Below, in pieces: positions 42,194 to 49,062 of a DNA stretch of 64,000 nt. The stretch is from contig SHNF01000009.1 of the NCBI GenBank assembly GCA_004295085.1, positions 620,001 through 684,000 of the forward strand, given 5' to 3'. The notes under the pieces were generated by a model. That model did no database searches, had not been told where the DNA came from, and worked only from the letters and a program-made list of their open reading frames with translations. The stretch comes from Planctomycetota bacterium. Lineage in GTDB: Bacteria > Planctomycetota > UBA1135. The stretch's first letter is position 1, and each line of letters opens with the position of its first letter. A program made the position numbers and the translations under genes.

Positions 42194-43588
42194 ATGGCGA
42201 GCAACACGCTGGTCCGCAGCACGCGGGTGTTCCTGCGCACGCGCCGGCTGCCTGCAGGGACGCGGCTGGCGCCCATGCCCGCGGGCGCGGACTGGTTCCT
42301 CGGCCACCTGCGGCTGGCGCGCCACGACGCTCCCGGATTCCTGCTGCGCTCGACGCAGCAGTGCGGCGACGTCGTGCGCTTCCGCTTCGGCCCCATGATG
42401 GCGCATCTCCTCGCGCGGCCGGAGCACGTGCAGTTCGTCCTGGCGGACCACCACCGCGCCTTCAGCAAGCAGGCGCGCGGTTTCGAGAAGCTGCGCCCCG
42501 TACTGGGCAACGGACTGCTCAACAGCGAGGGCGAGTTCTGGCTGCGCCAGCGGCGCACGATCCAGCCGATGTTCGACCGGCGGGCCTTGCCGCAGTACGG
42601 CCGGATCATGGCCGCCGCCGCCGCGGACCTCGCGGCGGAATGGGACGGCCGCCGCGGTCAGACGCTGGACGTCGCCGCCGAGATGATGCGCCTTGCCCTC
42701 AAGATCGTCGGCCTCACCCTGCTCGACACCGACGTGACCGCGGGCGCCGGCGAGGTCGGTGAAGCCCTCACCTGGCTGATGCACGAGACCCAGGCCCGCA
42801 TCTTCTCCATCTTCGACCTGCGCGAGAAGCTGCCAGGCGGCCACAATCGCAAGTACCGGCAGAAGCTCGCCGTCCTGGACGTCGCCGTGCTGCGCATCAT
42901 CCGCGAGCGCCGCGCGCATCCCGGCGGCCACGACCTCGTCGCACAGTTGCTGCGCGCCCAGGACGAGCAGGGCAACCGGATGAGCGACCGGCAGGTCCGC
43001 GACGAAGTGATGACCATTTTCCTGGCGGGCCACGAGACCACCGCCAACCTGCTCTCCTGGACCTGGATGCTGCTCGCGCTCCATCCGCAGGCCGAGCGGC
43101 GCCTGCGCTCGGAGCTGGACGGGGTCCTTGGCGGGCGCGCGCCGGACCCGTCCGACTGCGACGCCCTGGATTACACGCGGCGGGTGCTGCAGGAATCGCT
43201 GCGCCTGTACCCGCCGGCCTGGTTCATCCCGCGCGCCGTCCTGGAGGACGTCACGCTGGACGGCTATTACCTGCCGCAGGATTCGGTGGTGATGCTGTCG
43301 CCATACGTCACGCACCGGCTGCCGCAGCACTGGCCGGATCCGGAGCGCTTCGACCCCGACCGGTTCCTTCCCCAGCAGGTCGAGGAGCGGCACAAGTGGG
43401 CCTACTTCCCCTTCGGCGGCGGCCCGCGCCTCTGCATCGGCAATCACTTCGCCATCCTGGAGGCCACCTTGATCGTGGCCACGCTGGCTCAACGCTTCCG
43501 GCTGCGGCTGGCAGGCGATCAGCCGGTCGAGCACGAGGCGCTGATCACCTTGCGGCCCAAGGGCAAGCTCGTCATGCAGCTCGAATGA
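42194..43588 (+). CDS. Cytochrome P450
   Basis: This predicts 464 residues. The I-helix motif is AGHETT, the K-helix is ESLRLYPP and the haem-binding loop is FPFGGGPRLCIG with Cys414 as thiolate ligand. The sequence is of the soluble, CYP102/CYP4-like branch (LLNSEGEFWLRQRRTIQPMF and HKWAYFPFGGGPRLCIGNHFA are typical). It should hydroxylate a lipophilic substrate, for instance a fatty acid, using an external ferredoxin or flavodoxin system. No redox partner is adjacent. It stands alone, divergent from the FG-GAP gene (79-bp gap) and convergent with the M61-like peptidase, so the substrate cannot be predicted from context. Confidence 0.95.
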   Translation: MASNTLVRSTRVFLRTRRLPAGTRLAPMPAGADWFLGHLRLARHDAPGFLLRSTQQCGDVVRFRFGPMMAHLLARPEHVQFVLADHHRAFSKQARGFEKLRPVLGNGLLNSEGEFWLRQRRTIQPMFDRRALPQYGRIMAAAAADLAAEWDGRRGQTLDVAAEMMRLALKIVGLTLLDTDVTAGAGEVGEALTWLMHETQARIFSIFDLREKLPGGHNRKYRQKLAVLDVAVLRIIRERRAHPGGHDLVAQLLRAQDEQGNRMSDRQVRDEVMTIFLAGHETTANLLSWTWMLLALHPQAERRLRSELDGVLGGRAPDPSDCDALDYTRRVLQESLRLYPPAWFIPRAVLEDVTLDGYYLPQDSVVMLSPYVTHRLPQHWPDPERFDPDRFLPQQVEERHKWAYFPFGGGPRLCIGNHFAILEATLIVATLAQRFRLRLAGDQPVEHEALITLRPKGKLVMQLE

Positions 43589-43645
43589 GGGGTCGGATCC
43601 TCAGCATCGCGTGGGCGTCGCCCGAGCAGAGTGTCTCTGACCCTG

Positions 43646-45361
43646 TCACGGCTCCGCCGCGCCCTCGGCCGGCTGGATCCGCGGCACGGACACCTCGGTG
43701 CCCCGCGGCAGGAAGGAGATCTTGTCCGCGGCGCCGGCGACCTGGACCTCGACCGGTGCGTCCTGGCCCGGGCCGTAGTAGGTCAGGCCCCTTAGCTCCT
43801 GGCCTTCCCGCAGGCCTGCGTTCCAGGCCGGGCCGCCCTCGCGCACGCCGCTCACGCGCCTCGACTGGATGGTGGCGCTGACATCGAAGCCAGGGTCGTG
43901 CAGGTAGGCCACCACGCTCTGCAGCTGGCCGAAGTTGGCGAACGCGGCCGGATCCAGCTCCAGGGTGCCTCCCTGGCCCAGGAACCGGCTGAGCCTGGCC
44001 GCGTAGTCCGCGGAGGTCCAGCGCGAGAAGCGCTCCAGCAGCTCTCCGGTGGAGAAGCGCTCGCCCGCGCGAGCCTCCCGGAGCAGCTCCCGCATGCCGT
44101 CGTCGAGCGTGCGGCGGCCGTCGCTGACCCGCCGCATCTCCGCGTCCAGGGACAGGGCCGCGACCGCGCCGCGCTGGTACGGAAGCTGGCCCAGCTCCGC
44201 GCTCTTCCAGAAACCCTCGGCGATGGCTGCGTTGCCTTGCTCCCGCACCGGCGAGCACCAGTAGGAGGCCAGCAGCTGGTTCACCCACTCGCGGCGCTCG
44301 GCTTCGCTCTCCAGGCCGGCGTGGCGCAGCATGCGGCCGGTGTAGAAGTCCGTGAAGCCTTCGGTGAACCAGTACGCCTCGCGTTCGGGGTCCTCCGGCG
44401 AGATTTCGAGGCCGCACCAGTTGTGGAACAGCTCGTGGGCCAGCACGCGCAGGATCCGGTCGCGCGTGTTGCCCTCCGGATCCAGGCTGGCGCCGCGCTG
44501 GCAGAAGAGGGCGAAGGAGTCGGTCAGCCCGGTGCCGCCGAGCGAGAAGCTGTTCGGGTCGGCCTTCCCCATGGGCAGGGCGGTGATCAGGTAATAGGCC
44601 TGGCTGGAATCCCCGAAGAACGTGCGCTCCGCCTGCAGGATCCCGGCGCAGGCGTCGGCGAGCTCGGCGGCCTGGAACGAAAAGCCTCCGCCCGGCATGG
44701 CGACCAGCATGCGCCCGCCCGGCGCCGGCCGCTGCTCCACCTGCAGGTCCCCGCCCACGAAGACCGCCTGCAGGAATTCCGAGAGCGGTCGCTGCACGCG
44801 CACCTCAGCGTCCCCATGAGAGCAGAGCGTGCGCCAGCCACGTTCGGCGAAACCCTGCCAGGACAGGGCGATGTCGCGCGGCGCGTCGTCGGGCAGCCAG
44901 GCGGGAGCCAGGAGACCATTGCTGCCGATCAGGTGCAGCAGGCCCGGCCGGACCACCGGCCGGTACTCGTTCGAGTGGTCGGCTCCTTCATCCGGCAGCG
45001 GCGCGAGCTCCCAGGACAGGCGCAGCGGGGCCGACGGCGCGTGCTGCACGCGGTAGCGGGCCTGGCCGAGCGCCTGCACGGGCAATTGCCGTCCTGTGTC
45101 GTCGCAGGCGCGCACTTCCAGGATCCAGGCGCCGTCGTCCGGCACGCCACCCCAGCCGGTGCGCAGGCCGAATTCGCTTGCGCCGGAGTCCGATCCAGCC
45201 AGCTCCAGCGTGGCGGCGACGCGCGGCGGATCGTCCGCTGCCCATCGGAGCGTGTAGTGCAGCTCGGGCGAGGCTTCGGTGCCGGATCCGACGGCGGCGC
45301 AGGCCGGCAGGAGCGTCACGAGCGGCCAGGAAAGGAGGAGCAGACCTCGTGTCATCCTCAT
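43646..45361 (-). CDS. M61-like metallopeptidase lipoprotein with C-terminal PDZ-like domain
   Basis: This predicts 571 residues. The signal ends in a lipobox (VTLLPAC). The zinc site is intact: LAHELFHNW gives HExxH (about 308-312) and WFTEGFTDFYTGR supplies the third ligand, Glu. The C-terminus (about 495-560: RVSGVREGGPAWNAGLREGQELRGL) is PDZ-like. This combination matches M61 glycyl-aminopeptidase-type proteins (N-terminal beta domain, catalytic core, PDZ). Two Met codons lie close together (45361 and 45355); either gives the same mature protein. It would be anchored to a membrane facing the periplasm and trim peptides. No operon partner overlaps; the HIT gene ends 62 bp upstream. Confidence 0.85.
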   Translation of the reverse strand: MRMTRGLLLLSWPLVTLLPACAAVGSGTEASPELHYTLRWAADDPPRVAATLELAGSDSGASEFGLRTGWGGVPDDGAWILEVRACDDTGRQLPVQALGQARYRVQHAPSAPLRLSWELAPLPDEGADHSNEYRPVVRPGLLHLIGSNGLLAPAWLPDDAPRDIALSWQGFAERGWRTLCSHGDAEVRVQRPLSEFLQAVFVGGDLQVEQRPAPGGRMLVAMPGGGFSFQAAELADACAGILQAERTFFGDSSQAYYLITALPMGKADPNSFSLGGTGLTDSFALFCQRGASLDPEGNTRDRILRVLAHELFHNWCGLEISPEDPEREAYWFTEGFTDFYTGRMLRHAGLESEAERREWVNQLLASYWCSPVREQGNAAIAEGFWKSAELGQLPYQRGAVAALSLDAEMRRVSDGRRTLDDGMRELLREARAGERFSTGELLERFSRWTSADYAARLSRFLGQGGTLELDPAAFANFGQLQSVVAYLHDPGFDVSATIQSRRVSGVREGGPAWNAGLREGQELRGLTYYGPGQDAPVEVQVAGAADKISFLPRGTEVSVPRIQPAEGAAEP

Positions 45362-45423
45362 GGCGTTGGGTGGCCTTGGGGCATGGTGCCCGTGCGCCCA
45401 GCCGTTCAGGCCTGCTGAATCCG

Positions 45424-45777
45424 CTATCCCGGCGGCCAGCCCATCTGGCGGCCGCCCAGCAGGTGCATGTGGAGGTGGTGCACCGTCTGCCCGCCGTTGC
45501 GGCCGACGTTGGTGACGATGCGGTAGCCGTCCTTCTCCAGGCCCTCGGCCTCGGCCATGCGCGCCAGGACCTGCAGCATGTGCCCCAGCAACGCCGTGTC
45601 GCCGGAAGCGTCGGCCAGGCTGGCGTAGGGCTTGCGCGGGATCACCAGGATGTGCACGGGAGCCTGCGGATGGATGTCGCGGAAGGCCAGGCACTGGTCG
45701 TCCTGGTACACGATCTCAGCCGGCAGTTCGCCGGCGGCGATGCGGGCGAACACGTTGCTGGGCGGCTGCTTGGCCAT
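45424..45777 (-). CDS. HIT family protein (HinT-like)
   Basis: This predicts 117 residues. The histidine triad HHLHMHLLGG (about 100-109) and the N-terminal FARIAAGELPAEIVYQDDQCLAFRDIHPQAPVHILVIPRKP are diagnostic of the HinT branch, purine-nucleoside phosphoramidases that hydrolyse AMP-lysine-type bonds. The start at 45777 is fixed by the conserved N-terminus and lies two bases after the stop of the UPF0434 gene, so the two are co-translated. Cytoplasmic. Confidence 0.95.
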   Translation of the reverse strand: MAKQPPSNVFARIAAGELPAEIVYQDDQCLAFRDIHPQAPVHILVIPRKPYASLADASGDTALLGHMLQVLARMAEAEGLEKDGYRIVTNVGRNGGQTVHHLHMHLLGGRQMGWPPG

Positions 45778-45779
45778 GC

Positions 45780-46007
45780 TCAGACTCCCGCGGCTCCTTT
45801 GGCGGCCTCGTCCAGGGCCTTCTTCCACTCCTCGACCGGCATTTCCTGCCCCTCCTCGATGAGGAGGACGGGGAAGCCGTCCTCGATGCGGTAGCGGCGC
45901 CGTGTGTCCTCGTCCGTGCTGATGAGGCTGTCCCCCACCTGCACCAGGGGCTTGCGGCTCAGCGGGCAGACCAAGATGGACAGGAACTCCGGGTCGAGGC
46001 GCGTCAT
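45780..46007 (-). CDS. UPF0434/Trm112-like small protein
   Basis: This predicts 75 residues. LDPEFLSILVCPLSRKPLVQVGDSLIS and RRRYRIEDGFPVLLIEEGQEM match the UPF0434 fold (YcaR-like, Trm112-related). Only one cysteine (in VCPLSRKPL) of the zinc-ribbon pairs is present, as in many members, so zinc binding is doubtful. Trm112 proteins stabilise methyltransferases, but the bacterial role is uncertain. It is co-transcribed with HIT and divergent from phoB; the 106-bp gap holds a Pho-box-like repeat that could affect both sides. Confidence 0.85.
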   Translation of the reverse strand: MTRLDPEFLSILVCPLSRKPLVQVGDSLISTDEDTRRRYRIEDGFPVLLIEEGQEMPVEEWKKALDEAAKGAAGV

Positions 46008-46061
46008 GCGGTCTTCCAGTATGGCACAGGGACCGGCACAGTTGCGGCTCCTCCTTGTTTT

Positions 46062-46079
46062 CTTCACAATTCCTGCACA
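46062..46079 (+). promoter_or_regulatory. Pho box upstream of phoB
   Basis: CTTCACA-ATTC-CTGCACA is a direct repeat of two 7-mers spaced 11 bp start to start. That is the geometry of the PhoB binding site (consensus CTGTCAT-AAAT-CTGTCAT), located 35-52 bp before the phoB ATG. It implies PhoB autoregulation. Confidence 0.65.
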
Positions 46080-46113
46080 GGAGGCTGGCGCCTTCGCCAT
46101 AGCTTCACGGCAA

Positions 46114-46842
46114 ATGAAAGGAAAGAAACTGCTCCTGGTGGAGGACGACCCCGACCTGCTGGAGGTCCTGCGCCTGACCTTCGAGAACGAGGGCTACCAG
46201 ACCGTGCTGGCCAAGAACGGCGAGGAGGCGCTCAAGCTGGCCCGCCGCCACGATCCGGACATGGTGCTGCTGGACATCATGCTGCCGGGCAGGGACGGGA
46301 TCGAGGTCTGCCGCGAGATGCGGTCCGACCCGTCCCTCAAGGCCATGCCGGTCCTGATGCTGACCGCCAAGGCCGAGGAGGCCGACGTCGTGCTGGGCCT
46401 GGGCGTCGGCGCCGACGACTACATGGTCAAGCCGGCCCGGCCGCGCGAGCTGCTGGCGCGCGTGAAGACCTTGCTGCGGCGCGCGCAGCCGCGCGATCCC
46501 ACGGTCACCGACGAGGTGATGGTGCGCGGCGAGCTGGTGATCGACCCGGTGCGCTTCGAGGTGCGCGCCGGGGAGTGGCGCGTGCGCCTGACGCCCACCG
46601 AGTTCCGCCTGCTGCAGACCCTGGCGTCGCACCCGGGCCGCGTGTTCCGGCGCAACGAGCTGCTGGACCACGCCGTCGGCTCGGGAGTGGTGGTCACCGA
46701 GCGCACCATCGACACGCACATCAAGTCGGTGCGCCAGAAGCTGGAACGGCACGGCGACTGGATCGAGACCATCCGCGGCGTCGGCTACAGCTTCCGCGAC
46801 CTTGCCGAGGAACGCAAGCCGGTCCGGGCGTCGCGTTCGTAA
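46114..46842 (+). CDS. phoB: Response regulator PhoB, OmpR family
   Basis: This predicts 242 residues from the ATG at 46114. The receiver has EDDPD, Asp in MVLLDIMLPGRDG, LTAKAEE and Lys in MVKPARPREL. The C-terminal winged helix contains RLTPTEFRLLQTLASHPGRVFRRNELL and RTIDTHIKSVRQKLERHGDWIETIRGVGYSF. The family is OmpR/PhoB, and the downstream phoR, pst and phoU genes identify it as the phosphate regulator. The stop overlaps the phoR start (TAATG). There is no clear Shine-Dalgarno sequence before the ATG, so translation may be weak or leader-dependent. The upstream repeat suggests autoactivation under phosphate limitation. Confidence 0.93.
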   Translation: MKGKKLLLVEDDPDLLEVLRLTFENEGYQTVLAKNGEEALKLARRHDPDMVLLDIMLPGRDGIEVCREMRSDPSLKAMPVLMLTAKAEEADVVLGLGVGADDYMVKPARPRELLARVKTLLRRAQPRDPTVTDEVMVRGELVIDPVRFEVRAGEWRVRLTPTEFRLLQTLASHPGRVFRRNELLDHAVGSGVVVTERTIDTHIKSVRQKLERHGDWIETIRGVGYSFRDLAEERKPVRASRS

Positions 46843-48011
46843 TGGAGGTCGCGTTGCTCGCGGCCGGCGCGGCCCTGCTGGGGGCGGGCGCCGGTGGCAT
46901 CCTGCTGCGCGCGCGGCGGCGGCGGCGGGCGCTGGAGGCGCGGGCGGAATTCCTGGAGGTCGGCCTGCGCCAGCTGCAGCGCGCCGCCGAGTACCTGCAC
47001 GAGGGGCTGCTGCTGCTGTCGGCGGAGGATCGGGTCGTCTACGCCAACCCGGCGGCGATGGACCTGCTCGGCGTCAAGAACGCGCCGGAGCCGGGCGCCG
47101 AGCCCCGGCTGGAGTACTTCGTCGGCTCCGATGACCTGGCGGCGCGCCTGCGGGTGGAGACGGCGGAGCAGAGCGTGCGGCGCGTGGTCGAGGTGGAGGG
47201 ACGCAGCGGCGAGCAGGTGCTGGAAGTGACGGCGGCTCCTGTGCCCGGCGGGCGCCTGGTGCTGCTGCGGGACCTGCGCGCGCTCGAGGCCGTGGACCGC
47301 AAGCGCCGCGATTTCGTGGCCAATGCCTCACACGAGCTGCAGACTCCCATCGCCGCCATCATCGGACTGCTGGACCTGATCGAGACGCTGCCCGAGGCCG
47401 AGCGCGGCCGCCTGCTGGAGCGCGCCAGGCGCAACGCCGAGGCGCTGTCGTCCCTGACGCGAGACCTGCTGGGCCTGGCCCGCGCCGAGGATCCGGAATG
47501 GAGGCCGGCGCCCAAGCCGACGCGCCTGCAGGAAGTGGTGGCCAGGGTCGTGGACGTGCACGCGCCGCGCGCGCAGCACAAGGGACTGGTGCTGCAGTCG
47601 CAGGTGGAGCCTCCCGAGCTGGAGCTGGTGGTGGATCCGATGGCGCTGCAGACCGTGCTCGGCAACCTGGTGGACAACGCCGTCAATTACACGGAGAGCG
47701 GCATTGTTCAGGTCAGTGTGGGCACGGAGGCTGGCCTGGGAGCAGTGCTGGAGGTGGCGGACACCGGCCACGGCATCGCGCCGGAGGTCCAGCCGCGCAT
47801 CTTCGAGCGGTTCTTCCGGGGCGACCCGGCGCGCAGCCGCGAGACCGGCGGCACCGGCCTGGGCTTGAGCATCGTGCGCAACCTCCTGCGCCGCATGGGC
47901 GGGCGGATCGCGCTGGCGTCGCGGCCGGGAGTCGGCAGCCGGTTCCGGGTGGAGCTGCCGGAGAGCCCGGCGCGCCCGCTGCCGGGCGCCGGTCAGGCCG
48001 AGTTCAAGTAA
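46842..48011 (+). CDS. phoR: Phosphate sensor histidine kinase PhoR
   Basis: This predicts 389 residues. One membrane helix (MEVALLAAGAALLGAGAGGILL) is followed by a basic linker, a PAS domain (AAEYLHEGLLLLSAEDRVVYANPAAMDLLG) and a kinase core: FVANASHELQTPIAAIIGLLD, NLVDNAVNYTESG, VADTGHGIAPEVQPRIFERFF and GGTGLGLSIVRNLL. This is the classic PhoR layout, here with one rather than two helices, as the sensor reads the Pst-PhoU complex and not an extracellular ligand. It overlaps phoB by one base, so the pair is co-translated; 63 bp with Pho repeats separate it from pstS. Confidence 0.93.
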   Translation: MEVALLAAGAALLGAGAGGILLRARRRRRALEARAEFLEVGLRQLQRAAEYLHEGLLLLSAEDRVVYANPAAMDLLGVKNAPEPGAEPRLEYFVGSDDLAARLRVETAEQSVRRVVEVEGRSGEQVLEVTAAPVPGGRLVLLRDLRALEAVDRKRRDFVANASHELQTPIAAIIGLLDLIETLPEAERGRLLERARRNAEALSSLTRDLLGLARAEDPEWRPAPKPTRLQEVVARVVDVHAPRAQHKGLVLQSQVEPPELELVVDPMALQTVLGNLVDNAVNYTESGIVQVSVGTEAGLGAVLEVADTGHGIAPEVQPRIFERFFRGDPARSRETGGTGLGLSIVRNLLRRMGGRIALASRPGVGSRFRVELPESPARPLPGAGQAEFK

Positions 48012-48012
48012 G

Positions 48013-48051
48013 CCTCACAGAAGCTCAAGCGGCCTTCACAGAACCTCCATA
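48013..48051 (+). promoter_or_regulatory. Tandem Pho boxes upstream of pstS
   Basis: Four 7-mers follow at 11-, 10- and 11-bp steps: CCTCACA (48013), CTCAAGC (48024), CTTCACA (48034) and CTCCATA (48045). The two CxTCACA units equal the units before phoB. The array ends 23 bp before the pstS ATG and should make pstS strongly PhoB-dependent. Confidence 0.65.
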
Positions 48052-48074
48052 TTCGAGACCTAGGTTTCGGGGCC

Positions 48075-49061
48075 ATGAAAGCAATGACCCTACCCTCGGC
48101 CGTTGTGGCGGCCATCGTGCTCGCTGCTGCGGCGGGTGCCCAGGACATCAAGGTTGACCCCAAGGTCCCGCCGTACAAGCCCGTTCAAGGAGTCTCGGGA
48201 AACCTGAAGAGCATCGGCTCCGACTCCATGAACAATGAGATGACCTTGTGGGCTGAGGGCTTCGCCAAGTTCTACCCCAACGTCAAGGTCGAGATCGAAG
48301 GCAAGGGCTCCAGCACAGCCCCGACCGCGCTCACCGAGGGCACGGCGCACTTCGGCCCCATGTCCCGCCCCATGAAGAAGGATGAAGAGGACAAGTTCGA
48401 GCAGAAGTACGGCTACAAGCCCCTGGCGGTGAAGACCTCGCTGGACGTGCTCGCGGTGTACGTGCACAAGGACAACCCGATTCAGGGCCTCACGTTGCAG
48501 CAGGTGGACGCCATCTTCGGCAAGACCCGCAAGGGCGGCTACGAGAAGGACCTCGTCACCTGGGGCGACCTGGGGCTCACCGGGGAGTGGGCGGAGAAGC
48601 CGATCAGCCTCTACGGTCGCAACTCGGCCTCCGGCACCTACGGCTACTTCAAGGAGCACGCCTTGTTCAAGGGTGACTACAAGGACACGGTGAAGGAGCA
48701 GCCCGGCAGCTCGGCTGTGGTGCAAGGCGTCGCCTCCGACAAGTACGGCATCGGCTACTCCGGCATCGGCTACAAGACCGCCGACGTGCGCGCGGTGCCC
48801 CTGGCGGAGAAGTCCGGCAAGCCGTTCGTTGAGGCCGGCATGGAGAATGCCTACTCCGGCACCTACCCGCTGTCGCGCTTCCTGCTCCTGTACGTGAACC
48901 GCGAGCCCAACAAGCCGCTGGATCCGCTGCGCGGCGAGTTCCTGCGCTACGTGCTGAGCCGCGAGGGCCAGGAGTCCGTGGTGAAGGACGGTTACATCCC
49001 GTTGCCGCCGAAGATCCTGCTGCAGGAGTTGAAGTCGCTCGGGCTGACCGGCATCGAGTAG
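48075..49061 (+). CDS. pstS: Phosphate-binding protein PstS
   Basis: This predicts 328 residues. The signal peptide (about 1-22, ending AAAAGAQ) is followed by phosphate-binding-protein motifs: [46 protein letters not shown], and [16 protein letters not shown], which contains the Ser-Gly-Thr of the anion site. It lacks a lipobox, so it is soluble in the periplasm. Base composition here is less GC-extreme than in neighbouring genes, probably reflecting high expression. It precedes pstC by one base and is preceded by Pho boxes. Confidence 0.95.
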   Translation: MKAMTLPSAVVAAIVLAAAAGAQDIKVDPKVPPYKPVQGVSGNLKSIGSDSMNNEMTLWAEGFAKFYPNVKVEIEGKGSSTAPTALTEGTAHFGPMSRPMKKDEEDKFEQKYGYKPLAVKTSLDVLAVYVHKDNPIQGLTLQQVDAIFGKTRKGGYEKDLVTWGDLGLTGEWAEKPISLYGRNSASGTYGYFKEHALFKGDYKDTVKEQPGSSAVVQGVASDKYGIGYSGIGYKTADVRAVPLAEKSGKPFVEAGMENAYSGTYPLSRFLLLYVNREPNKPLDPLRGEFLRYVLSREGQESVVKDGYIPLPPKILLQELKSLGLTGIE

Positions 49062-49062
49062 C

